NCBI GenBank assembly: GCA_947396885.1
Contig: OX377205.1
Span: 27,715,899-27,779,898 of the forward strand
Direction of reading: 5' to 3'
DNA: 64,000 nucleotides
From: Heligmosomoides polygyrus polygyrus
Lineage: Eukaryota > Nematoda > Chromadorea > Rhabditida > Heligmosomidae
A program made the translations under genes and the position numbers. Position 1 is the stretch's first letter. Each line of letters starts with the position of its first letter. Below, in pieces: positions 12,061 through 24,619 of this stretch. The notes under the pieces were generated by a model. The model was not told the DNA's origin, ran no database searches, and saw only the letters and a program-made list of their open reading frames with translations.

Positions 12061-14145
12061 AGCGGTCTATCTGCACTCACCCATGATGTCGAGATGGTTG
12101 CGCTGATCAAATGACGCTGGAGGTATCACTAGTTGGCACCCTGTGCCGAAGCCAAAGGAAGTAAAAAATTGTTTTGTGCAATCCGAGTCTGAGCCGACTC
12201 CTCCAGAAGTCCTCCTCGACTTGTGAAGACTACGGGTGCCTTACATTGTGCTGAGCATATCGCCCGCTTATTATTTCAGACGGAGGAGGCCCTGGTTCTT
12301 ACATGCACCCCGACCCCACGGATGCTTCCCTACAGAGGTTTGTTAAGCCTTCTACCTCTCTGAGTCAGCGAATGTGTACCAAACTTCCCCTGGAGTTTAG
12401 AATGATTCAAACCCAATTTGAGAATGATTCAATCCCAAGTTTAGAATGATTAGTGACGTTCTTTATACCTTTATTATTAGAGACTCATCTAAGCAGGCTG
12501 TTGTAAGAAAAGTCACTACGCTTTCTAAATCAGCATAAAATTATTACCATTTTTGCAACAACAACGCTTTTAGGTCGGTTGTAAAACGAGAGATTTTACA
12601 CATGGAACTATTGCGCGCTTTTCAAAAGAATAGCAATATTTGTTTGAATGTTAGTGTGAAGGCTGTTTACCTAATGTTACGTATGAGAAGCTGATGAATT
12701 TTTTTGCAGTAGCTGATTTTGAAGTTACACACAGCTGAGTAACATTTATTCTGTAAGTTCAAAAAAATAACACTGTGTATACCACGAGTGCACAGAGCGA
12801 TCTCCGCCAACACCAACGAACAATTAGTTTTTTTTTGCGTTAATTTGCGAACGATAAACTTTTTTTGCATTCAGAATTAACGTAAAAATATTGTTTTTAC
12901 AATACTTTTAGGACGAAATGATAGGAAGAAATCAATTTCTTTTGTACTAAACCGTTCTAGAGAAGAAATCGAACTACAGTCTTCGAGCAATTTTATTTAT
13001 TTTTTTATATTATTTGTTCTGACTTTTTACAGGTCGTTAATACCTGAACATTAGATACTTTTAATTTGGTTTGAAAAAGTTTTATTTTTTCTTGAAAAGA
13101 GTCTGGTTTAAAATGAAGGCGTGCGGTCTAAAATAAAATTGGCATATAATATTGAACCAACAAGAAGAATAAAAGAACAATTCAGCACAGACTAAACACC
13201 CTAAAAAGACTGATTTGACAAAATTGTACTCTAATTTAGGCTTTACCTTTATTTTTGTCACAGAATGTGAAGATCCCCACTGGACTATGCTCTCTGTTGT
13301 CGCTGAAGGAAAAGCATCTTCCAGAAAGAAACTGAGGGCGATTTTAGAAAAAAGAAGGGAGGACTCGAGTGAAACACCGTGGTTTCCACAAGGATGGTTT
13401 AAGTGGATAATTGGCTTAAGGTAGCGTAGTGAGAGGCAACCTGTCGCAAAGCTGCCCGCACTTTCACCGGAACCTGTCGAAAATGAGGATTACAACGAAC
13501 TTTGAAGTTTGAGTGTGAATCTACCAGCTTTGATGAGGGCCTGAAAAAATTTCCACTCAGGAACTCGTTTTAATGGAATAGCTCCTCAATTGCATAGTAA
13601 TGAACGTCAATAGATGCTCTAGCTCACCCTCCTTCTGAAGATGTTATTGTACAGAAAATAAAGGCTTACATACTATATTTTTTCTAATGAAAGTTCCATG
13701 CTCCAGCATATATTTCCTGTATTTGCGCTTTTTTATTCAAGAATCGCATACGGAACAACAGAATAGCGAAAAAATAACGATGCAACACCAGCTCACCCCT
13801 TCTGAAGAATCTCATACAAAAGAGGTAGCACTCAGGAAAAAAACGCGAATAGAACGGCTCCAAGCAGATTGTATCGAATTGGTTCACTCGTCGCACTCTA
13901 TGTACTACGCCATTTGCAGTATTATTTTCACTTCACACGGTCTAGAGCTTTATTCTGAAGAGTGCAGAAACTGGTGTATTTGAATTTGCATAAATACAGT
14001 CCTCTTCCATTATATCGCCTTTGAAGGGGCCGGAGAAATCTGCAAGGGGGTCGCTCAGCGACGATGGCCTTACAGACTTTTGATTTGAAAGTAGCATCCA
14101 CACCACGTGGTACCCATCAGCGCTCACTCGTGTGTTGGGAATACC
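12061..14145. other. AT-rich intergenic region
   Basis: No gene supported. A frame at 13215-13424 follows a TTTGTCACAG acceptor-like sequence, but no partner exon or domain is visible. The frames at 13684-13983 overlap on opposite strands and look like chance. Confidence 0.35.
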
Positions 14146-14149
14146 AAAC

Positions 14150-14320
14150 AGCGTTGGTCGTTTAATGGCGTAGAGCATTCCCGCTGGGCCAGCAGCAGAT
14201 GCGGGTTCGAGTCCCGTCTGGCGCGAAAGCTTTGACCACAACAAAACATTGCTGTGAGAGCTTACAACCTCATTACCAGTCACTTGCGGCTTAAAAAAAG
14301 GAACTGAATCCCTTCTATCT
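14150..14320 (+). repeat. SINE family 2 copy
   Basis: The tRNA-like head reads AATGGCGTAGAGCATTCCCG and then GGGTTCGAGTCCCG at about 14208-14221. The body holds ACCAGTCACTTGCGG, which recurs nearly unchanged at 56590-56605. Confidence 0.7.
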
Positions 14321-14934
14321 AGTAATCTTTCTGCAAGCCGTGTTAAATGTGTTGCCTTTGCTGACGATTTCAAAACCTGTGAAAGGATGACTACAAAGCA
14401 TGGCTACCTATGACAGAATTCAACTAATCTCGTCAATGAACGGTCGCGTGACTGAGGTATTCATCTGTCTGCTGGTTAGACCAACGATTTGCATCTTGGA
14501 GCTGGTGGGTTCTGTCTGCCATTGCATTGTCAGCCAAAGAAAGGAATCTAAATACTGGTCTAGGAACACTTTCTTGGAGAAGGGCAAAAATTTCGCATGC
14601 TTCTCGAACGCCTTGAGCTCGAATTATGAATAACAGAAGCGGGTACGTTATTATTATTATTAATATTATTATTATTTATTACGTGAACAGTATAACAGCA
14701 TACCGCCATGTGAACGTAAAATAAAACACCAATAATCACAGTAAGCTTACATAAACAAGATTGAAACACGACTAATGTTAAGAACAACTATTCCTCGATC
14801 AGAAGCTGGTTCACTAGTCTCTTAAATCCTCAAGGTGTATTATGAATGTTTGAACATTTTGAAATGTTATTGTACTCTGAAGCAGCTCGATGACAAAAGA
14901 AATGCAATCCGAGGTTTGACCTGGGTAGTGCAAG
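14321..14934. other. Intergenic with an ATT microsatellite
   Basis: A run of ATT units (about 14649-14682) is the only distinct feature. Confidence 0.4.
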
Positions 14935-15039
14935 GACAATCTTCAGACCGTCGCATCGCGTCGCTGAAACTTGAAATGAAAACAGCTTCCTCTTATCTAT
15001 GCATATTAATCCATGCAGAATTTTATAAAGCAGTATGTA

Positions 15040-17100
15040 TTAGGTCACTATGTTTCCTCCTGAGGTCCAAAGTGCGCAGCCCCAAGAATTTGTTTCTCTC
15101 ATTGCTATTTGGTATTCGGCTCAAGTCCATGGACTCGCAGCATTGACTTCCGGGCGAACTCGTTTTAAACCTTTTCTAAAGTTATAATAAAAATATTTTT
15201 ATGTGGTGAGTAAACTGAGGTGCCATATTGAAAAATGGATGTAGGTTTTGTAGGCCTTGATCAGCACTTATGGATTTTGGTCTTCAGCGCTCTGAAAAAA
15301 TTATGGATTTCACGTGCAGCATTTCTAGTTATCTCTTACATCTCCATTAACAGTGAATTCTTGTCCTTTATCCCTTTGTGAGATCTACAGGCCAGTATCT
15401 CTCACATTGTCTTTGGTGGCCTGGTGAATCGGTTTCTTAGCGCAAAAGGGACCAGTGAGTTAGCTCGCACTGTTGAGTGATCTCTTCCTTGCACTTATGG
15501 GAACATGTCATTCCTGGAAATGAATGGATGCGATTTTGTTCACCCAATGAGCTTTACAATACAATGTCAAAAACATTTCGTGCTCTTTTCAGACCTTTAT
15601 AAAGACAAGTTCGTCGAAACATCGGCCGCAATAACGAATTTTAGATCAAACCTGGAATGCAAAGAAGATTGAAAAAAAAAACTTGCTCATAAAATGCTGA
15701 GGTTTCAAGTACGTAAAAGTTCGAGATTTATTCTCATCAATGATGTACCGCTTGATTTTTTGTTCTATGCTATTAGAGCTGTAGTAACGCTCCTAAACTT
15801 CCAGTCGTCTTTATCTCTGCGTGAGATTTCTCGTTAAGTATGTAAGTATACAGTAGTATAACGTTGTAATGTTTATATGATTGATAGCGTAAATGCTGCT
15901 TACCTGAAGTTATGCTGAGTAGAGCTGTGAAGTGTTTCTTTTATTCCAATTGCTTTTGACGTTTCTATATTTTGCAAACAGCTATTACCCTACGACTCCA
16001 GCGACAATGTAGTCTTGCGAACGAGTGCGCGGCGCGATATTTCTCTACAACACAAAAGCAAATCCGTCAAATTCAGCACATTAGGATAAGCCTAAAAATA
16101 TTGTTTGAGGTCTAATGACAAAATTTTGAATCTACTTAAACAGCATTTGAAGAACAACATTTTCTTAAGCACTTCATTTAGACAAATCTTTGGTATATAT
16201 TTTCTTAAAGGCTTTTAAGGCACCATTAGGTCATGTTTATTTGAACTTTACGTTCGACACACAATTAGTCTGCAAAATATCTATTACATTTCTAAAGGTA
16301 TAGGGTTCCAAATTAAAAAGTGTCAAGTTTAAGATGAGAAGAGTCCAATTCAAGACGAAAATGGTATATAACTCCAAGTTGTTCTCTTCTGACTCGTTCT
16401 TCGCGAAGCACTTTGCCTTTCAAAAATATTCAAATGCAACAACATCAGTGACTTCTTAAAATGAAACACTAAAAATCAAAGCACTTGGAGCAAATCCCGT
16501 TCCAGAATTTGACCGTAGCTGCTTGCCACGCAGCGAGTCCTTCTGTCAGAGACGTTAGTCGTTCTTCGGTCATCGTCATGTAAAATCCACCCGATGTTGT
16601 AGGAAAAGTCTTTGCCTATCCTTGACCTCATAGAGTTTTCTGGCGCGCCGATCAGGTTTGATGAGTCATATTGAAACACGGCCACCTATAAGCGTAAGAA
16701 TTCTCGATTGTTCTAGAAGCGATCCCGATGCTTCGCAAAACTGCAGATGTCCGCCCTGAAGTAGTTCAGTGAAGTGGTTGTTTGTCTGTTTCATTGTCAC
16801 CACCACTTGCATGTAGAACATGGACATTGCAAAAACGCAAAAGAGACTCTCAACACAGGAATCAAACCATTGATCTACAGCTCACAAAACGACTACGTTA
16901 TCCACTAAGCGACTGGTCGACACGTCGCTTCAAGAAAATAATGAGCTTAATATGACAGCATTCAACCTATTCCATCCCGCTTCCAAGCCAACATTCATGC
17001 CCGGAACTCTGCACAGTGTTGTTCTCGGGTAGGATGTTCGCATTAGGCAACTGTTCAAAGGGAGGCGAATCCGTGTATGAGCATCACATCAGTATTCGGA
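15040..17100. other. Non-coding part of copy A
   Basis: Collinear with 39683-41750. No frame is conserved between the two copies beyond what recent duplication explains; the 16476-16685 frame is broken in copy B. Confidence 0.5.
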
Positions 17101-17105
17101 ACTAC

Positions 17106-17685
17106 CAGCTGACGTCCGAGCTTGCGAAGCTATGCAGAGCGGCGATAAAGGAAGATCTCAAAGAGAGAAGGGCGGAAGTGTCGGCTGAAGCAGCAGAGGC
17201 AGGGCTGAGCATCCGCAATGCCCGACGGAACTTCGCCAACTTCAAGACCAAGATGACCGCCCTCCGACGTCCTGACGGAACCGTCACCTCTTCCAAAAGG
17301 ACCATGGAGAAGGTCATCCACGACTTCTACTCCGATCTCTTCGATAGCCACGTCCACCTGCCCCCATGCCATCTTCCGCAGGATAGATACGTCGTTTCCT
17401 CTGTTCTCCCTTCCGAGATCCGACACGCCATCTCGTCGGTGAAGAAACGTACAGCACCCAGTCCCGACAGGATCAGACCCGAACACTTGAAGAACCTCCC
17501 GCCAGCGCTCACCAACACCCTGGCGCGGCTCTTCACGCGCTATCTGTCGACCGATATGACGCTCTTCGAGTCCCTCAAACAGGAGGATCCATTGGACCAC
17601 TCTGGCACGCGAGAGGGACGAATGGAGACGCTGCTGGGGCCCGTTCGAGCAAGTCGATGATCAACGGGACGATATGTGATACAGG
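17106..17685 (+). pseudogene. Internally deleted RTE-like LINE fragment
   Basis: The frame 17016-17660 encodes the linker between endonuclease and reverse transcriptase of a nematode LINE: NYQLTSELAKLCRAAIKEDL, RRNFANFKTKMTALRRPDGT and a VLPSEIRHAISSVKKRTAP block (RT motif 0/1). After LARLFTRYLS the rest of the RT, including motifs A to C, is absent. The sequence jumps, with a frame change, to the C-terminal tail LARERDEWRRCWGPFEQ-DDQ. Copy B at about 41750-41765 has no insertion here, so this arrived, or was lost from B, after the duplication. Confidence 0.78.
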
Positions 17686-17805
17686 TGATTTCTGGTTGGT
17701 TCAGCTTCTGGTTGATGCATGAGATAGCGAAAGCAGCTACGAAGGGTGATAACCGTAGAAGAGAACAGCTGCTGGCAACTTCTCGAAGATTCTGGATGTA
17801 TTATG

Positions 17806-18375
17806 GATCCATGCGTGTGTGTAGCGCAACCGGACGAGGTGCCAGCTGTCGCACGCGCTCACTCTGTACCAGGTTCTTGGTTCGGATTCCGCCCAGGCCA
17901 ATCAAGACTTCCACTCCCCTGTGGTCGGTGAATTGGTACCAGACTTGTCTGGGAGGGATAAAGGCGGTGACTTTCCATCTGCTGTCCACCGCAAGTCATT
18001 GTATTGTCAGATGGCGGAAAGTGACGTATTGCTTCGCATACTGTGTCATATTTGTTAGGTTTGCATGTTTTACCTATTCATAGCTTTATGTGTCCTTCAT
18101 AGATTTCTCCATCCTGATTTCTTCCAGTTTCTTAATATCTTAAAAATAGAGGACTTCACAGTTAGAAAGATGAGGTTGCTTGAATTCTGTCTCTTCGTTG
18201 TTTGTTTTAACGTTTTAACATATCCACATACTAGCGGAAGATCACAGATAAAGATAAAGATAGATACGCATATAAATCCCTCCACAACATCGCGCAGAAT
18301 TAGAATGCGTGTCGCATCCAAGAGGGATTGAATATGCCGTCCTTTATCCTCTATCCTTTATCCTTTAGTATGTTG
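17806..18375 (+). repeat. SINE family 1 split by an insertion
   Basis: The head and body lie at about 17806-18010 (box A-like TAGCGCAACCGG, box B-like GGTTCGGATTCC). The 3' part, with CCTCCACAACAT and GGGATTGAATATGCCG, lies at about 18270-18372 and ends in repeated CTTTATC units. About 255 unrelated bases separate the two parts. The identical split in copy B (41875-42440) shows the insertion predates the duplication. Confidence 0.7.
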
Positions 18376-20700
18376 TCTTAATAACGACATCCGATTCGGA
18401 TACTACCCAACAACATTCCATGGCGTAGAGGATAAAAGTGAAACGGACACCACCGACTTTAGTAATATAACCAAAATTTGTCGAGATATGACGAGTAAAT
18501 GTTAGCAGTCGCTTTTCATCGACAATAGTTGTGCAGTGATTAGGAGGTACAATGAAAGTTTTCTGAAGCTCCTCCTTGCTCTACGGGCGGCCTAAAAATA
18601 ATATATCCCATATGAAGGAAAAGCCAAAAATGTACTGACAGAGGTCTTCGCTAACTAATCGTCATACTGCTGGAATGCATTCAGCCTCAAAGTCTTAGAC
18701 AACATCGCTAAGCGAATTGGAAAATAATAGGTCTGACCGAATGTTTCCATCGTTTATGAACATTGAAGCTTCCCTTTGCTTTCTATTCCATCAATTGTAG
18801 GCGCGTTTGAAGCCATTGCTTAAATTAAAACCTACTGTTTAAAAGATCCCTTCAGAACAGCCATGGAGGAGCGGGCAACAAATATTAATCTGAAGACAGT
18901 GGCGAAACAAACCTTTTTCTTCAATATTCTCTTTTCTTATTTCCTTCTCTTTTCTTTCTGCATAGTTTTTAGTCCTCTTTACTTTGACGTCATTTTCTCT
19001 TCCTTGTTTCCAAGCTCTAGCTTCTTTACGCTGCAGCAGAGAAACCAGAATTCTGTGCCATAGAGTTTTGTATTCAGCCTGAATCTCAAAGACAATATCT
19101 TAGAATTGAATCGAAGTTTAAATACCATATTAGGAAGGAGCTGTCTAAACACCGTATTGTCAATCACTCGCATGAATGTCTTTGAACGAAAGTGGAGAAC
19201 CGTAGTATGATGGACAGTCGTGCTCAGAATAGACGGCCGTCCAGATGAATAGATAAAGGCCTAAATGATGCTTCGAAAATTTACCGCATGGCTATACTTA
19301 TCTGAAGACGTCATAAGGAGCTGCTTTCTGGCATAAGAAAACGAAAGAAGTTGACTTGGCTTGTGAACATTCGAAGGATCCACTTCTGGTATTCGATAAC
19401 CTGTTATTGGTAGAGTTCAAAAAATAGCCTATTAAGAAAGCTGACAGATAACAAGAGAACATTCTAAACAAAGGCATGGAGGCTAACTGAAAAGTGTTCA
19501 GCTCTGACAAACAGTCTTCCATTCCATCTGGGCGACATTCCCAAACAACGTAGCGTGAAATTGAAACGTACCTACTGCAGAATTTAAAGTTAAAGGGTAT
19601 ATTAATTATCTTTAATCTACAGGTAAATCTCTTTCACAGCGTTACTTATTTGTATTTTGGAGAAGAAATCTCACTGTGTATAAAAACATCACAAAAATGC
19701 CTTCCAACAGTGCATTACCCTCAGCAGCCGAGATATTACATTTTCCAACTATGTATTCTGAATGTGTATTCTTGATTGGAAAACTGCCAATGTAAAGGTC
19801 TTTAAGGTAGCTACGTAAATAGGCAGTGTAGAGCGAAGCCACTTCCATTTCAAATCAGAAGTCGAGAACGGCGAACACTTTCGCCCCGAGCGAATAAAAC
19901 GGCCATCCAATTTCCGAATAGAGCTGCTTCAGGCAAGTTCAACGTAATAAAAACGTACGGGTGCGTTGATGAATGACATTCCCACTCAGTGGCTCTAGCT
20001 CATCCGCTTCGGAACCGATACGCTGGGTGTTATCGCAGGTGAATTGATATGGATACGAACGGAATGGGTGGACGGTGAGCCAACCACATGTAATATCGAA
20101 TTGTACCGAAAGCGTTATTGTACCATGCTCTTGGCAGCAAGAACACGTGTTTCACTTCATCGGTAGATGTGAACAGCTCACTAAGTGAGGGAGAAGGTGC
20201 TATCGTACTGCATGCGACCTTATGGTCATGTTTTTTTCCGGTTATTTCCAGGTGTTGTCAGCAGCTTGTCAGAAATAATGATCTATCCTGGATCTTCATT
20301 AGTGTCTCTTGGACCTTATAGATCTGTTAGGAAGCACAGCAGTGAGTGGACAAGGAGCACATTTGTGATTCATATACAGACTTGTATTCCAAATTGGAAA
20401 CACGATGGTCAAATCAGATGATTAGAACAAAACTGTTCTGTGATCAGGGTCATTTAACATTTATTTATTTATTTATTTATTTATTATTTTGATGCACGCA
20501 AATGTGCGCCATTTCCTATATTTCCTGCTAAAGACTGTGAAAACAAGTCGTGTGTTGCTTTTTTGACCCCTGTCCCACTCTTCCTTCTCTTAATTCTTTT
20601 ATTAAGTTGTCGAGGGACTTGGTAATTGACCCAAACAGCGTTTCACAAGCACTTAACAATAGCTGAATCATACGGAGGCGATTTCCACGAGCACGGAGCG
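18376..20700. other. Non-coding part of copy A
   Basis: Collinear with 42440-44710. Frames at 19298-19522 and 19642-19848 (- strand) persist in both copies, but the differences between copies are mostly amino-acid changing, which argues against protein selection. Confidence 0.5.
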
Positions 20701-20779
20701 AGTTTCTGATGCTCAGTCACACCCAGTCAACATGGTCAGGGACATCTGATGTGGGAGGAAACAAGCGGCCTGAGAAGCT

Positions 20780-21075
20780 TTCAAGAGCGGTCGAAGAAGT
20801 CGCGAAGAAGACAAAGAACGTACGACTCCATGTCCAACTAGTCGATTCCACTGTTCTTCCTGAGCTAACACACGCCTCAGAAACCTGGGTCGTACGGAAG
20901 CAGGATGGACACGCGATCAGCGCCGCGCAGCGTGGAATACAGAGGACGATGCTCGGAGTGACACGACTCACGCAAGTGAGAGAAGCCTCCGGACTTCCGA
21001 CTTCGTCGATGTCGAAGATTAGAAACGCAGTCGCAAGGGGTAAGTCGTCGAAAATTAGGTGGGCCGTCATGTTGT
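20780..21075 (+). pseudogene. LINE C-terminal fragment (copy A)
   Basis: Encodes VEEVAKKTKNVRLHVQLVDS, STVLPELTHASETWVVRKQ, AAQRGIQRTMLGVTRLTQVRE and SKIRWAVML. This is the region after the RT fingers in nematode RTE-like LINEs. It has no catalytic motif and is 5' truncated. Its partner in copy B is at 44785-45080. Confidence 0.72.
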
Positions 21076-21079
21076 GTTT

Positions 21080-21916
21080 CCTCTAAAAGACAGCTTTTGC
21101 TGGTAAGATTTTGAGGAATGTCCTAGGACATGCGTCAAGAAATGTTACAGGAATACCAGAAAAAGCATAAGTTGAAGTTCGTCAAGATCCTGATAGAAAA
21201 TGATTTTACATCCTACGTGACCTTTTCGAGAACAAACTCATCAATCTACTATGATATGCGGATAGGTATAACAACAGACACTGCTTTCTTTGCAAAATAA
21301 CCGCTAAAATGTAATAATTAGGGGTGCCACTCTCAAATTTGCGAGCCCATTAGTATGCTGCAGGGAAGTAAAGTAAAACTTGATAATTTCTCACTATTTT
21401 TTCCTACAAGACTGTTATATTTCGTATTCTCACTAAACAACCTCTATGAATTTACAAATACTTCATTACATCCTTTAATTCCGAATTTTAATTCCGTTTC
21501 CAGCGTCCCCGAAGCATGGATGGACACGCGTCGGCAGCAGTCGGAAGGCCAGCTGATGCATGAGACCTGTTCCTCCTTCCCTGGAGGTGACATGTTTCTC
21601 AGATGGCGTTTTTTCCATGGAATTCGCTTTGCCTTTCCTTCCCAGACCTGGCGATCATTTCTTCCACGTGCTGCCAGAACGAGGCAACCGGTTGAGGAAG
21701 ACGTTTGTTGATGCCGACTTTGAGGCTGACTGCAGATGGCAATTTCGTTTCCCTCTGTCGCACCTGGAAAGATTTTAACGAGATTTCCACTCATGGCGAA
21801 TAGAAACCGCCTTCTTAGTGTCGTCAGAAACCAGTGCTAGCACTCCTCCGTTCTAGTCTTGAAGGTGCTGGCCTTCGGATAACTAGATTAGAAGTCCCAT
21901 GGGATTTTTTAGGATT
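21080..21916. other. Non-coding part of copy A before the BEL insertion
   Basis: Collinear with 45085-45904. The frame at 21511-21711 is intact in both copies, but no domain was recognised. Confidence 0.4.
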
Positions 21917-21921
21917 GCACG

Positions 21922-22092
21922 TGTCGCGACCTTCGCGACCCCGTCCCTTCTCATGCTTTGTTTGCTCGCATGAGAGCTTGCCCTCTCTGATAAGAGGGCA
22001 TCAGAACGCCAACGAACCGCATAAAAGGTGGCTAGCAAAAGACTGTTCTCGTCACAGAAGCATAAACACACTGAACCACCTACGGGTACACA
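21922..22092 (+). repeat. 5' LTR of the BEL/Pao element
   Basis: 171 bases, from TGTCGCGACC to GGGTACACA. A short internal hairpin CCCTCTCTGATAAGAGGG lies at about 21984-22001. A TGGTGCATCG shortly after the LTR (from about 22096) is a possible but unproven primer binding site. Confidence 0.93.
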
Positions 22093-22136
22093 TTTTGGTG
22101 CATCGATCGAATAATTTATTGTGTAACTTCGTATAA

Positions 22137-22355
22137 ACCGGTCACCCCGAGCGATCTGCACATTGATCCCTAGCGATCAAAACGGTTACCCCGAGTGGTA
22201 CCGAAACCAGATCCCGAGCGATCTGCAAGCGACCCCTAGTGGTCAAAACGGTTACCCCGAGCGGTACCGAAACCAGATCCCGAGCGATTTGAACACCGAC
22301 CTCTAGTGGTCAATACAGAAACCCCTAGCGGTAACTAAACCAGATCCCGAGCGAT
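22137..22355 (+). repeat. Imperfect tandem repeats in the BEL leader
   Basis: Roughly three copies of a unit of about 66-70 bases, built from alternating short modules: CCCGAGCGATCTG, CCCCTAGTGGTCAAAACGG and CCCCGAGCGGTACCGAAACC. They lie between the 5' LTR and gag. Confidence 0.8.
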
Positions 22356-22434
22356 CTGTTGGACATTCAAAGAAGCTACCTTAATCGGTACACGAGTGTT
22401 TACAAGCTAAAAAGCCATCACTATTCCAGCAAAA

Positions 22435-24619
22435 ATGGATGTGATTTTATATAAGAAACCAATTTCAATTAGCGTTAACACACTTAACGCGCTAACAGAC
22501 AATTTTAAGTGCTACACACTAGCACAAAAGTACTCAGGTGAAATAGAAATACAATATGAAGAAAGTCCAAACGGCAGTCGACTTAATGAGCGGAGGAATT
22601 CGACAGATAAGTCGAGCAAGGCAAGAGCTAAAATCTCAAATTTCACAACTTAAGAAAGAATATAGCGAAGCCACGTCTAAAGAGGAGAAAAAGTCATTGC
22701 TGACAAGAATTGAGGACATCGAAAAGGAAACAAACTTTAACGATGTGGTAGGCAAAGCAGATGAAATGCAGTATATGCTAGAATCACGCCTTACAGAAGC
22801 AAAAAGTATAAAAAATAGGCTTGCAAGGAAGTTGTCAATAGAAAAAGGCACAGAAACTTCTGGATGCGACTCAAAATTAGATGTTGATACCAATAAACTA
22901 ACCAGCGACAACAGCTGCAATGAGGAATTCGATATTAGCCCTTCCGATTGGCTAACAGAAGACAACTCAACAGATTCTCTTGAGAAAAATAACCCCGCAC
23001 AAACAGTCTGCAGGTCAATAAGGACTCCAGCACTAACCCTACCGAAGTTCTACGGCGTAGAGGAGGACTTTCCAGAGTTTTGGGCTATCTACGAGACCCT
23101 CATCCATCACAACCAAAGTCTGAGCACGGTGGAAAAAATGATGATGTTAAAAGATAGCCTAAGAGGGAGATCAGATACCGCAATTAAGGGGATACAACTC
23201 GTACCTCAGAATTACAATTGGATGATCGAAACCCTGAAGAAAAAATATGGCAACAAGCCAATAAACAGATCGAGAATTATTCAAAACCTTACATTCTTAA
23301 AACCCGCAAGTAGTCAAGCGGAGAGCTGTGCGTACACCTTTGACAAAATCAGTATGCTCATAAACCAAATGGTATCTACAGGTCAAGATATACGAAATAC
23401 AAAAGACGCAATGTGGACAGAAACCATCCTCCAGAAATTTCCTTACGAAATCGTAAAAAACGTACTCGTAGCAATTAAAGAGAGGGATGAAGTCCAAATC
23501 GAAGACTTAATGCATGAAATTGAATCTGAAATCTCGTCAAAATCATATGTCGAATCGCGTATGAAATATCAGCCGTCAAAACACACCAAACCAATGGGCA
23601 ACCCTCCAAATCGTTTCCACAACAGCGGTCCCCGCCAAGAAGAGTTCACACCACCAACGAAAGCAACACAAAAATGTGTGTTTTGCGAAAATTCGGGACA
23701 TTATTCATCATAATGTCATGCCGATATCAGTATGCAGCAAAAAAGAAAAACTCTAGTAGACAAAAGGCTATGTTGGAAATGTTTTACAAGTTCTCATTCG
23801 AGCAACTCATGCGAGAAATCTGACTGCCCTATGTGTGGACGCAAACACCATTCAACCGTTTGCTACGAAAAGACGAACAACCGTGCTAACAACACAAATC
23901 CACCTCGAGGATCTAATAGAGAAGCACCACGTATGCCAAACACTGGCAGGCGCTATCCACACAATGCCTCGAGTTACAACCAACCTCCAAACAACCTTCA
24001 CACAAGCGATCCCAGGAGGAGACCCTACCAAACCCCATCTCAGGGCGTTCAACACTCAAACCCTGGAATAGAGAAAACAACGCCCTCAGCAATACATCAA
24101 GAACAGGTCATATTAATGACAGCCGAGGGCAACATTTGGAATCATAATACGTGCGAATTCCAAAAAATCTTGTTTTTCTTCGACACAGTAGCACAAAAAT
24201 CGGTCATAAACGAAGCGTTAGCTGACAAATTAGGCCTACCAAAGCTAAAAACAGAGACGTGTGTTATGTCGGGCATAAGAGGCCACACTGAAATGTTCCA
24301 AAGCAATATCGTTTCGCTTAAAATAGGATCTGCTTACGGTAAAGACCTAGACATACTAGTACAGACAAAAACAATAATCACCAATGGTTTTCCGTCAATC
24401 AAACTGACATCCAATGACAAGCAATTTCTTCAAAGCAAGGAAATCTGCGTATCAAATTCCAAGCTACGCGGAGAACATCAGAACCCAGATATACTTGGGG
24501 GTCTCGATTATTATCATAATTTCGTGTTAGAAATGACCGAAAACGGCACCATTACGCCATCGGGATTGAAAGTTGCGAGAACCATATTTGGTCCAACACC
24601 AATGGCAAAGGTATTCTAG
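22435..24619 (+). pseudogene. BEL/Pao gag-protease region, interrupted
   Basis: Structural (gag) and aspartic protease part of the element. From 22556 one frame runs through a coiled-coil-like, Lys/Glu-rich N-terminus and a gag core with FYGVEEDFPEFWAIYETLI to a first zinc knuckle, CVFCENSGHYSS. There an in-frame TAA at 23711-23713 stops it. The same frame resumes (23714-24619) with a second knuckle region (CWKCF, H, C, CPMCGRKHHSTVC) and a protease. The protease active site reads FFDTVAQ where D-[ST]-G is expected, so the key Gly is Val. A shorter overlapping frame from 22435 may be the true gag N-terminus, displaced by a frameshift. Confidence 0.85.

Noticed and set aside
19298..19848. Frames on the - strand preserved in both duplicate copies (partners 43348-43623 and 43693-43899)
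   Set aside because: Differences between the copies change amino acids freely, so there is no sign of protein selection; persistence reflects recent duplication.
21511..21794. Conserved short frames before the BEL insertion, also in copy B
   Set aside because: Frames on both strands are open at once and lack domains or splice partners.
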